The notes beneath the pieces were generated by a model, which was not told where the DNA came from, made no database searches, and was given only the letters and a program-made list of their open reading frames with translations. The position numbers were made by a program, and so were the translations under genes. This document shows positions 8,272 through 17,075 of a stretch of DNA of 38,285 bases, one piece after another; within the stretch, counting starts at the first letter, position 1; every line of letters begins with the position of its first letter. Origin of the DNA: Acaryochloridaceae cyanobacterium RU_4_10 (GTDB lineage Bacteria; Cyanobacteriota; Cyanobacteriia; Thermosynechococcales; Thermosynechococcaceae); contig JAAURS010000002.1 in NCBI GenBank assembly GCA_012032135.1, positions 1 to 38,285 on the forward strand, read 5' to 3'.

Positions 8272-8479
8272 TGGATGCCTCTTATAGACAAGAATACTTT
8301 GTAACCAGTTGAGTGTTTATCGGCTAAGGGTTTGAGGCTGCAATGAATGCTTTCTGATTTTAGACATTACTGTTATAGGCAAATCTAGATGCCCCTGTCT
8401 TGACGCTTCTTGGGCTTTTTTATCTAAAGTTGGGGAATCTTGAAAAAATCAGATAATGTTCTAAAAAAGCTGCTGCATA

Positions 8480-9448
8480 ATGGCAATATCTCGATATGCT
8501 CGGCAAGGAAAGCCCTCTAAGGTTAAACGTATGATCCAAGATCCCTTAACCGCTTCTTTACCTTCCTTTGATCGGCAAGATGACATTTGCCATCCTTTAG
8601 TCCTATTTAAGGAGGAATGGGCTGTTCATGGTGAAATTACTCTGCATTCAGGTGGGCTGATCGTTCGACATGACATAGAGCCACCAGATGAGGTTGAAAC
8701 GCCTGGAGTCACGCATAATATGCTGATGATGGTCTTAAATAAAGCCTCTCGGCAAGTTCATCGATTCAGTGGAAGTCAATACGATGGACCGCAACAGCCT
8801 GGAAATTTTGGGCTATTACCAGCAGGAGAATCTGCATTTTTTCATTGGGAAAGTACCGATGAAGTAATCTGTTTTATGACAGAACCGCAGTTTCTTCAAA
8901 AAACGGCCATAGAAAATGATTGTCTCAACTCTGACGAGCTAGAACTTCAACCCATTCTGATGGCAATGGATCCTCAGATACATGCCCTAGCGCTCCAGTT
9001 CAAACAGGAAATGCAGAACAATGCTCTCGGCGGACAGATGTATAGCGAATCCTTAGCAAATGTTTTTGCTATTCACCTACTGCGAAACTACTGCACGACT
9101 GCGCCTATTTTGCGGACGTATGCAGGAGGGCTATCGACAAAACGATTAAAGCAGACGATCGCTTATATCCAAGCTCATCTCCATGAAAAACTGAGTCTAG
9201 ATGCGATCGCTGCTGAACTAAATCTAAGCATTTACTATTTCTGCGAACTCTTTACCCAGTCAATGGGTATACCGCCTTATAAATATGTTTTGCAACAGCG
9301 AGTCGAACGGGCAAAGCAACTGCTAAAACAATCCCAAAAGCCACTTGCCGAGATTGCCTTAGACTGCGGGTTTGCCAGTCAGTCTCACCTGAATCGCCAC
9401 TTCCACAAACTAGCGGGCGTTACGCCTAAAAAATACCGCGATCGTTAA
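8480..9448 (+). CDS. AraC-family transcriptional regulator
   Basis: The C-terminal 100 residues form a double helix-turn-helix AraC domain: KQTIAYIQAHLHEKLSLDAIAAELNLSI, then QRVERAKQLL and LAEIALDCGFASQSHLNRHFHKLAGVTPKKYR, the family signature. The N-terminal 200 residues have the look of a cupin-like sensor but no identifiable ligand motif. Two starts are possible: ATG at 8480, giving 322 residues with a basic, unusual N-terminus, and ATG at 8531 (MIQDPLTASL), with TAAGG upstream; I lean to the second but it is not decided. The gene faces rubrerythrin across a shared 208-nt promoter region. Targets are unknown. Confidence 0.88.
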   Translation: MAISRYARQGKPSKVKRMIQDPLTASLPSFDRQDDICHPLVLFKEEWAVHGEITLHSGGLIVRHDIEPPDEVETPGVTHNMLMMVLNKASRQVHRFSGSQYDGPQQPGNFGLLPAGESAFFHWESTDEVICFMTEPQFLQKTAIENDCLNSDELELQPILMAMDPQIHALALQFKQEMQNNALGGQMYSESLANVFAIHLLRNYCTTAPILRTYAGGLSTKRLKQTIAYIQAHLHEKLSLDAIAAELNLSIYYFCELFTQSMGIPPYKYVLQQRVERAKQLLKQSQKPLAEIALDCGFASQSHLNRHFHKLAGVTPKKYRDR

Positions 9449-10034
9449 TCTCATCAACCGATTACTTAGCTGCTAACCAAGATAATTGGGCTATGCTTTT
9501 TAAGCTATCCAAGGCCCCCATCCCGCTAGAAGCATCGATCGCCCTAGCATCAGGGGATTTTTCGAGCCTCGGCAAACAGCCTTGCACCAGCCGCCTTACG
9601 CCAAAGGTTGGTTTGCATTGCTGTGTTGTGGAGTTTGCGCGAGAAGAAAATTGCAACCTTGTGGATTGAGATTCAATCATGTTTTAATGAAAATAGCAGA
9701 CAAAAACTAACATCCTGACTATAAAATGGGAATCTGAACCTGAACCCAATGCAATCTTTAGAACCCAAACCATTGTTATTAGATGTTCATCGGATCACTC
9801 TTCGCGTTACCCATGAAGAGTTTGAGCGGCTAGGTCCTGGAGTCTCCTACCTCGATCGACTGTAATGAAGTCATGCCAGGGTTTATATTAGATATGAGTA
9901 GAATTTGGTGATTAGGTTTTGTTGATTGCATGAAATCATATTAAGGTTCCCGAAATCAGATAACTCGAAGCCGCTCGTCACCTGGCATAAACAGGCATTC
10001 ATGTCCTCATCGGTGCCCGCGATGTAACCAAATT
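9449..10034. other. Gap with gene remnants, no complete gene
   Basis: No convincing complete gene is seen in this 586-nt stretch between the AraC gene and asnB. It holds a short open frame at 9749-9865 and a plus-strand piece around 9967-10068 that looks like a broken reductase. The minus-strand open frame at 9462-9680 has no recognisable protein features. The gap therefore looks like a site of past gene loss between two oppositely oriented units. Confidence 0.5.
9749..9865 (+). CDS. Short hypothetical ORF, 38 residues
   Basis: ATG-initiated frame encoding MQSLEPKPLLLDVHRITLRV then THEEFERLGPGVSYLDRL. The phrase VTHEEFERL followed by a leucine-rich segment resembles the opening of cyanobacterial Uma2/DUF820 proteins, where a similar helix precedes the catalytic core, but the rest is missing. 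It may be a truncated relic or chance. No ribosome-binding site stands out. Confidence 0.25.
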   Translation: MQSLEPKPLLLDVHRITLRVTHEEFERLGPGVSYLDRL

Positions 10035-10068
10035 TTATCCTGAAACCTTCTGCAACCAATGCTGAAGA
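9967..10068 (+). pseudogene. Possible remnant of a short-chain reductase
   Basis: Read in one plus frame the sequence gives EAARHLA, a TAA stop, then TGIHVLIGARDVTKFYPETF. This resembles the first helix and second strand of SDR proteins, where GIGLEVARQL is followed by a short loop and VLIGARD. There is no start codon and no catalytic motif, so if real it is a fragment. It overlaps the 3' end of asnB on the other strand by about 30 nt. Similarity was judged by eye. Confidence 0.35.
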
Positions 10069-11831
10069 ATACTTAGACTCCAACGGCGAGACCAATTTTT
10101 TAACGGGATCTTTTTGCGGTTATGTTTAAAATCATGGAGCAGATCTTGCCATTCTCCAGCTAGCCATTGCTCAAAGGGAAAGGCAAAAGGCTGTTTTGGG
10201 CGATTTACGACCCAGCTTGGTAACTCAGGTACTGCATCGATCGCGATTTGCTTGCCAGGAGAGAGACGCAGTTGGCTGGGAATACTGGCAATCGCCTCTA
10301 ATAAAACTCGATCTGCCAGGGGCGTGCGTAGTTCTAGCCCACAGGACATGCTCATGACATCGCTATCGCGCAGGAGTTGGTTGCGCATGTAGCGATTGAG
10401 TTCGAGGAAACTGACCTCGTCTTCCAGGGTGGGAAGGTGGGGAAGATGGGTGGGGCGATCGCGGCTCGGCAAAATTGAGTCGCCAACGTACTGCTGGAGT
10501 AGCGTACACGCCTCCCAATGAGAAAAAATTCCCCGCACGCATCCGTAAGCTGTTGCTGATGTTGGAGCTTGCTGGAGCCAATCTCCTAATCGTCTGGTGC
10601 GGGTTGAGGTGCCCCAACGTTCCAGGCCCATACCTACTGTGCTGCGGATAGCACCTAGTCCCTGAATTTGCTTCCCCAGCCGCACCATTTGCGGCACTTT
10701 TTGAAAGGAAAGATACCCACCAAACAGTTCGTCGCCCCCTACCCCCGACAACACCACCCGCGTGCCATCTTTTCGGGCCAGTTGCGAGACGCAAAAACTA
10801 TTGAACCCATCAATGGTGGGCTGATCGAGGGTCTTTAGAAACTGCGGGAATAGTTCGCGCCCTAGAGTGGCTGTCATCGTGTATTCGGTATGCTCCGTCC
10901 CAAAGCGATCGGCAACCTTTTGAGCCACTTCTCCTTCATTCCAGCGCTCCTCCTCAAAGGCGATCGAATAGGTTCGCACATCCTGAGTTTGCGTTTGCCG
11001 CGCTAAGGCCACCACTGCCGTCGAATCAATCCCGCCACTGAGAAAAATCCCCACGGGTACATCGCTGATAAAATGATGTTGGATGGAATCGACTAGCGCA
11101 TCACGGACGATTTGTACCGCCTCTGGTTGGGAAATCGTTGCTGGAGTAAAGTCCATACTCCAGTAACGCTGCTGCGAGAGTTCTCCGGCGTGCCAACGCA
11201 GCCAATGTCCTGCTTCCAAACAGTAGATCCCCTCAATTAAGGTGTGGGGCTCCGGCACAGAGCCACTGGTGAGATAGCCATACAATCCATCCACGCTCAG
11301 ACAGCGGGAAGGAAGTTGTGTGGCCAGAATACTTTTGAGTTCTGAAGCAAAAACCAGGCTGGAGCCAGATTGCCAGTAGTAGAGCGGCTTGATACCGAGG
11401 GGATCTCGGGCCAGAAAGCAGGTTTTCTCCAGATCGTCCCAAATGGCAAAGGCAAACATACCCCGCAAAGCTTGCACGCAATTGCTGCCCAGTCTTTGGT
11501 AGAGCTTGAGAATGACTTCAGTATCCGTCTGAGAGTGAAAGGTTTCCCCTCGATCGATCTGGATCTGTCGCAACTCTCGGAAATTGTAGATTTCCCCGTT
11601 GAAGGTAATCCAGTAGCGCCCATCAGGGGTACACATGGGCTGATGGCCCGCTGAACTGAGATCCAAAATGGCCAGACGGGTATGAGCGATCGCCGCTTGC
11701 CGATCGGGTGCAATGAATATCCCGCGATCGTCTGGCCCCCGATGTTGCAGCGCCTGCTGCATCCGTTGGATCGGAATGTCCAGATTCTCTTCACGCCCGT
11801 TTTGGGTTAGGATGCCAGCGATTCCACACAT
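10035..11831 (-). CDS. asnB: Asparagine synthase (glutamine-hydrolysing)
   Basis: Makes asparagine, or an amide on another carboxylate, from glutamine and ATP. Start is ATG at 11831 because the N-terminal glutaminase needs cysteine at position 2 (MCGIAGIL). A TTG nine bases upstream would bury it. The glutaminase domain has QHRGPDDRG, FNGEIYNFRELR and TDTEVILKLY; the synthetase domain has the ATP loop GIFLSGGIDSTAVVAL and LSGVGGDELFGGY. Length of about 598 residues is normal. Only one nucleotide separates its start from the stop of the glycosyltransferase upstream (TGA-G-ATG), which implies translational coupling. In surface-polysaccharide clusters AsnB homologues often amidate sugar acids or act on glycan precursors, so a role in that operon is as likely as amino acid supply. 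Confidence 0.92.
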   Translation of the reverse strand: MCGIAGILTQNGREENLDIPIQRMQQALQHRGPDDRGIFIAPDRQAAIAHTRLAILDLSSAGHQPMCTPDGRYWITFNGEIYNFRELRQIQIDRGETFHSQTDTEVILKLYQRLGSNCVQALRGMFAFAIWDDLEKTCFLARDPLGIKPLYYWQSGSSLVFASELKSILATQLPSRCLSVDGLYGYLTSGSVPEPHTLIEGIYCLEAGHWLRWHAGELSQQRYWSMDFTPATISQPEAVQIVRDALVDSIQHHFISDVPVGIFLSGGIDSTAVVALARQTQTQDVRTYSIAFEEERWNEGEVAQKVADRFGTEHTEYTMTATLGRELFPQFLKTLDQPTIDGFNSFCVSQLARKDGTRVVLSGVGGDELFGGYLSFQKVPQMVRLGKQIQGLGAIRSTVGMGLERWGTSTRTRRLGDWLQQAPTSATAYGCVRGIFSHWEACTLLQQYVGDSILPSRDRPTHLPHLPTLEDEVSFLELNRYMRNQLLRDSDVMSMSCGLELRTPLADRVLLEAIASIPSQLRLSPGKQIAIDAVPELPSWVVNRPKQPFAFPFEQWLAGEWQDLLHDFKHNRKKIPLKNWSRRWSLSILQHWLQKVSG

Positions 11832-11832
11832 C

Positions 11833-13008
11833 TCAGGCAAAAACCTCCAAAGGCTGAATTAAGTTGGAGAACTGCTGAATCTGATGGGAGAGTGTTTGTT
11901 GAAAGCGATCGAAGCCAAATCGGTCAATGACAGCTTGGTGTAGGGCTTCCGGCTGATACATTAAGGGGTTGGGATAGGTTTTTTGGAGAATTTGAATCAG
12001 AGTTTGGGCGATCGCGTTACTATCATCCGGGTTAACCAAAGCCCCCAGTGCTCCATGACACAACGCATCTTGAGCGCCATCTCGATCGCCTGCTAAGGTC
12101 GGTTTGCCACAAGCCATAGCTTCTAAATAAACAATGCCAAACCCTTCCCCGTGGCTGGGCATGGCGAACACATCGCAAAGATTGTAATAATCGCAAAGTT
12201 CAGAATCAGGAATAAGTCCGGCCAAGGTGACGCAGTCTTGAAGCTGATGGCGTGCAATCCATTGTTCCAATCGGGGGCGATCGTCTCCTTGCCCGACCAG
12301 GATATAGCGAACATTGGGAATAGCTTGCCGAATCTGTGAAAGTGCTTCTAAAACTTTGTTATATCCTTTGTAGGATTCGTTTTGGCTCAGACGGCTGACG
12401 GTCAGGACAACGGGTTGCTCTGGCTGCAATTGATGGCGTTCCAGTAAGTAGGACGGTTTCGCCCCAATCCAAAATCGATCCGTATCAAAGGTGTTGGGCA
12501 AGATCGAGACTTTTTCTGGAGAGAGATCTTGTTCTCGGAGCAGGCGATCGCGGGTATATCCACTCACGGCCAGAATCCGATCTGCCTCGTGCAATGCCGC
12601 TTTTAGCGCGGGACGTTTGATATCCCAGGCTTCTATCCCGTGGGCGATCGTCCAATAGGGAATTCCTGCCAGTCGTTTTAGCCAATGTGCTGCGATCGTA
12701 AAGTTGAGATGGGTGCAGATGACTAAATCAGGGCGTTGGCGTAGCCCGCTACTGAGAATCTGAGTCGCAAAAGCTGGCGATCTTAGGAATAAAGGCCAAG
12801 CACCAGCAAAATGGAATTGAGTATCCAAGTCAATTAAAACATCAGAATTCTGTGGCAGGGACGAATCATGCTTCAGAAATACTTCAATATTGAAGCTCAA
12901 GGGTAGCGTTTGCAAAGCATTCAGCAAAAAAGAAGAATAGACTTGGATTCCACCTCTAAATTCAAAAATATTAGGCAACCATAGATGAATATTTCGTTTT
13001 TTTATCAT
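11833..13008 (-). CDS. GT4 family glycosyltransferase
   Basis: GT-B glycosyltransferase of about 391 residues. The N-terminal half has FRGGIQVYSSFLLNAL, the glycine loop seen in GT4 enzymes, and HLNFTIAAHWLKRL. The C-terminal half has VSRLSQNESYKGYNKVLEAL, LVGQGDDRPRLE and the EX7E motif in HGEGFGIVYLEAMACGKPTLAG. It is the middle gene of a three-gene operon, 13 nt after the preceding glycosyltransferase and coupled to asnB. The set suggests assembly of an exopolysaccharide or O-antigen unit at the inner membrane. Sugar specificity is unknown. Confidence 0.9.
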   Translation of the reverse strand: MIKKRNIHLWLPNIFEFRGGIQVYSSFLLNALQTLPLSFNIEVFLKHDSSLPQNSDVLIDLDTQFHFAGAWPLFLRSPAFATQILSSGLRQRPDLVICTHLNFTIAAHWLKRLAGIPYWTIAHGIEAWDIKRPALKAALHEADRILAVSGYTRDRLLREQDLSPEKVSILPNTFDTDRFWIGAKPSYLLERHQLQPEQPVVLTVSRLSQNESYKGYNKVLEALSQIRQAIPNVRYILVGQGDDRPRLEQWIARHQLQDCVTLAGLIPDSELCDYYNLCDVFAMPSHGEGFGIVYLEAMACGKPTLAGDRDGAQDALCHGALGALVNPDDSNAIAQTLIQILQKTYPNPLMYQPEALHQAVIDRFGFDRFQQTLSHQIQQFSNLIQPLEVFA

Positions 13009-13021
13009 GGTTTCAACCCAA

Positions 13022-14197
13022 TCAAGCCACTAAGCTCTTGATATCTGCAAGCAAAGGAGAAAATACTGATTCATAATTAAATTTCTGTTCAAATGCAGTT
13101 CTGGCAGACACGCACATAGATTTATAGCTCTCAAGATCGCTCAAAATATCAAGCACTGCTGACACGATCGAATGCGGATCGTCGGGATCTGCAAAACGAA
13201 CCCAAGACTCTCCTGAAAGATAGTCCCGATAGGTTGAAAAATCGCTCACAACCACAGGAAGTCCACAGGCCGCATATTCATAGATTTTGTTACAGGCGCT
13301 CGCACAAGCCACTCGATCAAAACTCTTATTCTTATACAGTGCAAAGCCAATACTTGAAGAGAAGGTAGGATCTTGCAAATCTTTATAGGGAAGCACACCT
13401 AAATAAGAAAAGCGATTGGATATATTTTCACAATTGACCCAATTCTTTAAATCGTTATAGACATCATCATGAATGAACCCAACAAATCTAATATTAATAT
13501 GTTTAATTAATTTACTTAGAAGAGATGTTGTAGTAATCATTTCCTTCATAGAGCTTGTCTCTGAGATCCACCCTCTGTAGAACAAGGTTACAAACTTCCA
13601 GCGCATTTCAATAATTGACATCCAATTTTCATCTAGAACAAATTGTGAATTTAATGGAAAATTTGGAACAATAATAGGCTGTCTGCTTAAATTCATTTGT
13701 GTTTGAAACAAATTTGCCCGATCTCGATCTGGAAATACAACAATGTTAGCTTTATGTATGAATTTTTTCTCTGCTCTCTGGATCCATCCCGTCAATGAAT
13801 GAAGCGGCTCCATATATTTGCTAATTTCGTGATTTTGATAGATTGTTGGAGCTTTATGAAATGAGAAAAACCGTGACAGATAGGCTGCAACATATCCAAA
13901 AGAATCGTAGGCATAGATCAGTGATACATCTTTGAAAAGATCTTTGACATTTACAATAAAATTTATATATTCCCAAAACTTATTCGCGGACGAGGCTTGC
14001 ATCCGTTCCACAATCGATGAGTATTTTCCTAGCCTAATAACTCGAACGTTGTTGGGATATTCACAATCGATCGGATCGTAATTGCGACCAATCAAAACGA
14101 CATCAAACTGTGCAGACAAGAGTCGAATCGCGTTGACTGTGGGAGGGTAATAATCGGGATTTGCGTAGATAACTACCCCAATCTTTTTCTTATCCAT
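13022..14197 (-). CDS. Glycosyltransferase (GT-B fold), likely acquired
   Basis: About 391 residues. It starts MDKKKIGVVIYANPDYYP and keeps the C-terminal donor-site pattern ACNKIYEYAACGLPVVVSDF followed by YRDYL, as in GT4-like enzymes, though the N-terminal half is not close to a named subfamily. Base composition is clearly more A+T rich than the two genes downstream, with many AAA and ATT codons, which suggests horizontal acquisition. The ATG at 14197 has no strong Shine-Dalgarno. A TGTGAA direct repeat lies 52 nt upstream, so this gene probably leads the operon with the second glycosyltransferase and asnB. Acceptor and donor are unknown. Confidence 0.82.
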   Translation of the reverse strand: MDKKKIGVVIYANPDYYPPTVNAIRLLSAQFDVVLIGRNYDPIDCEYPNNVRVIRLGKYSSIVERMQASSANKFWEYINFIVNVKDLFKDVSLIYAYDSFGYVAAYLSRFFSFHKAPTIYQNHEISKYMEPLHSLTGWIQRAEKKFIHKANIVVFPDRDRANLFQTQMNLSRQPIIVPNFPLNSQFVLDENWMSIIEMRWKFVTLFYRGWISETSSMKEMITTTSLLSKLIKHINIRFVGFIHDDVYNDLKNWVNCENISNRFSYLGVLPYKDLQDPTFSSSIGFALYKNKSFDRVACASACNKIYEYAACGLPVVVSDFSTYRDYLSGESWVRFADPDDPHSIVSAVLDILSDLESYKSMCVSARTAFEQKFNYESVFSPLLADIKSLVA

Positions 14198-14248
14198 TGG
14201 ACTTGTAAAGATAGATAGTCCGAACAGCTTTCAATCTTAAAGTACCAA

Positions 14249-14265
14249 TGTGAATAATTTGTGAA
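14249..14265 (-). promoter_or_regulatory. TGTGAA direct-repeat motif upstream of the GT-GT-asnB operon
   Basis: The plus strand reads TGTGAATAATTTGTGAA, 52 nt upstream of the glycosyltransferase start at 14197 and in the gap to the receiver gene. It is the third copy of the 17-bp motif also at 688 and 2046. The regulator at 17076-19442 has an OmpR-type winged helix and lies nearby, so it is an obvious candidate for binding; that link is inference. Confidence 0.5.
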
Positions 14266-14296
14266 TAGGGAGGGCGTGAAAAGTGTCGAAGGTATT

Positions 14297-14677
14297 TTAT
14301 TCCTGCCAGCAAAGAATAGTACGGATCTGCTCGACCAATTCTTGGGCTTTAATGGGTTTGGTAATAACGCCTGCTACACCCAAGCTCGTGAATTCCTGGA
14401 GTTCGCTCAGTTTTGCTTTTGCCGTCAACAAAATAGTCGGGATGTGTTGAATGACGGTATTAGCCTGTAGTTGTCGAAAGGTTTCAGCCCCATCCATATC
14501 GGGCATCATAACGTCTAGAAGAATGGCATTGGGCTGCTCTACTTCTGCTTTAACTAAGCCCTCGCTACCCGAATGGGCTGTTGAGACGTCCCAGCCTCCA
14601 GCAGCTTCAAGGGAGAACTGGATAATTTCCCTCACCCCATCATCGTCATCGATGACCAATATTTTTTTGGTTGCCAT
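14297..14677 (-). CDS. Single-domain CheY-like response regulator
   Basis: About 126 residues, one receiver domain with no output domain. It begins [18 protein letters not shown], with acidic pocket DDDD; the phospho-acceptor aspartate is in [13 protein letters not shown]; the conserved threonine and lysine are in [10 protein letters not shown] and [12 protein letters not shown] choose the ATG at 14677, where MATKKILVI begins, because upstream in-frame sequence belongs to the kinase. Its start overlaps the repaired 3' end of the histidine kinase by about 32 nt, so kinase and receiver are co-translated and probably form one phosphorelay. Confidence 0.9.
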   Translation of the reverse strand: MATKKILVIDDDDGVREIIQFSLEAAGGWDVSTAHSGSEGLVKAEVEQPNAILLDVMMPDMDGAETFRQLQANTVIQHIPTILLTAKAKLSELQEFTSLGVAGVITKPIKAQELVEQIRTILCWQE

Positions 14678-17026
14678 TCTTCGTCGCCCCTGCTTCTGTG
14701 ATGGGTAGCACAAAATAAAAGCTACTGCCTTTACCTAAAGCGCTCTCAACCCAAATTCTGCCGCCATGTTGCTCTACAATGCTACGACAAATCGCTAATC
14801 CCAAACCCGTCCCTCCTTTTTGCGGGAATCTGAGGCGTCCACTTGTTTAAAGCGCTCAAAAATGCTGTCAAGTTTATCCCCTGGAATTCCTCGTCCTTGG
14901 TCTTGAACTTTGAAAATAACTTGACATTCGCAAAAGGGATCGCAGGAGTGGTGAGTGTTCGATCCGCTCTTTCTCTGGGCTTCTTTTTCGACGGTTTCTA
15001 GAACTTCAATACTCAACCAAATCGTGGAATTACTGGGGGCAAATTTGATGGCATTACTCAGCAAATTGGTCAAAACCTGGATAATACGTTCTGGATCGGC
15101 ACACAGTTCAATGGATTGAGGAGAAACAGCCAGTGTCATTCCCGCACGCTTGGCCATCACTTTCATTGTATCGGCGGATTTCTGAAGTAGGTCAGCTGTA
15201 TTGCAAGGCTGTTTTGATAGCCGCATTTTGCCGGACTCTAAGCGCTCCAAATCCAGAATGTCGTTAACCAGTAACACTAGGCGATCGACGCTTTCGGCGG
15301 CAATTTCAATGACGCGCCGTCCCTTATCGGATTGAGCGTCCATGAGTCCGCTGGAGAGCAGATCTAGGGCTCCATGAATAGAAGTTAGAGGGGTGCGCAG
15401 TTCGTGGCTGACAATGGAGAGAAATTCATCTTTCATGCGGGCCATGGACTTTTGTTCTGTGATGTCTTCCCCAATGCTCATGGTGCCGATAATCTCGCCT
15501 TGAGGATTGTGGAGCACGGTGTTACTCCAGGCAATGACGCGCTCTTCGCCAGATTTAGTCAGAATAGGATTTTCGTAGTGAGGTTGAAAGCTTTGGCTTA
15601 AGACGTCTAGGAAACGGTGTTTGACCTGTTGTTGTTGATGTCGGGGCAGGAAGTTTGCAAACCAGTCTTGGCCCATCACTTCTTCCTGAGCGTATCCGCT
15701 TAATTCCAGAAAAAAAGGATTTGCATATTCAACTTTTCCTTCAAGATCCAGTCCGATCACAATGAGACTGACCCCTTCTAGCAAAATTCGCCACCGACGC
15801 TCTGCCTCTCTCAATGTGGCTTCAATGCGCTTGCGCTCGGTAATATCCCGCTTAACGGCAACAACATGAGTCAGGACACCTGCTCCATTTAAAATGGGGG
15901 AGAGCGTCACTTCTTGGTCATAGAGTGTCCCATTTTTATGTCTGCTGACCAAAGAGCCTTGCCAAATCTCTCCCCTAGATACAATCTCAAACATCTTTTG
16001 ATAAAATTCTGGGCTGTGGCTTCCGCTGCGAAGTAAGGCTGCGGGGGTTTTACCCAAAACTTCTTGCTGCGCGTACCCCGTAATGGTTTCAAAGGCTTTG
16101 TTGACGTAGAGGTATCGGGCGTCATCATCGGTAATTTCAATGGCATCGGCAACATTGTCTAGGGCTTTTGCCTGTAAAGCAATGTGGGCGGTGGAGTGCT
16201 GCAAGTTTTCAGCCATCTGGTTAAAGGCGATCGCCAATATACCCAACTCTTTATTACTCATTGAGGGTTCGATTTGGGTCCCCAGATCGCCTTTACCCAA
16301 CCTCAGTGCGCCTGTTTTTAGATTCTCAATATCTTTCAGCAACGATCTGGAGATTAGAAATGCGATCGCCATTGCCAGGACAAAAGCCAGCAATGCAATG
16401 AGATAGATACCTTGCCTGTATCCACTAATAGTTGAGTACAGGAGATCTTTTCTGTCTTTGAGTTCATCATATTCATGGTTGAGTGCCTTTTGAATGATGT
16501 CATTGAATTTTTCATTGGCCTTCTCAAGATTTATTTGAATCAAAATAATACTAGAATCAGATCCACCCTTTTTGACAAGGTCAAGAAGATTTTCGGATGT
16601 CTTTATGACCTGATGACTTGAAGTTTTTAGTTCTCGTAAATATTCTTTTTCTTCAGGAAAATATTCAAGAACTAATTTTTCGTATTTATTTAATGCAATT
16701 CGATAGTTATCCTTGTCAGAATTCCATTCGTCAACTTTTTTATCTAGTTCATTTTTTCTTTTTTTAATACTTAAATAATCAGCAACAGACTTATGTTTTT
16801 TTAAATATTCGTGCTCTACAAAGATGATTTCATTGGTGTATATAACCACGCTACCAACGGCACTTCGCAAGCTATTGAGTTCGTTCTGAACTGGAATCGT
16901 TTCATTGGCAACTTGATTGAATCCACGTTGAATGTCTTGCGTTGCTTTAACTCCAACGTAAGCTGCTGCTCCTCCCAGAAGCGAAATTAATATGTAACTC
17001 AGATATAACTTGTAACAAACTTTCAT
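14646..17026 (-). CDS. Membrane PAS-PAS sensor histidine kinase, one frameshift
   Basis: From [13 protein letters not shown] at 17026 the protein has a membrane helix (about 8-28), a helical extracytoplasmic region (30-200) like four-helix-bundle sensors, a second helix (206-226) and HAMP. Two PAS domains follow (about 285-400 and 410-525), then HisKA with [12 protein letters not shown] (His about 541) and an ATPase domain with [11 protein letters not shown] and DQGRGIPGD. The frame ends early at KKEGRVWD, but one frame over it continues [19 protein letters not shown] to a TGA at 14646. The break lies in a run of five T on the plus strand (14817-14821). One added base restores a normal kinase of about 793 residues. 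It is flanked by a receiver protein and a hybrid diguanylate cyclase. The signal sensed is unknown. Confidence 0.88.
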
Positions 17027-17075
17027 GGAGTTGCACGGCTCATAACAAGCCAATTGGAAGTTTGAAGATAGACTA

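Noticed and set aside
9462-9680. 72-residue minus-strand open frame in the gap after the AraC gene
   Set aside because: No ribosome-binding site, no domain and biased composition; looks like chance.
10363-11794. Several open frames on both strands over asnB
   Set aside because: They are shadows of asnB, which has complete glutaminase and synthetase motifs.
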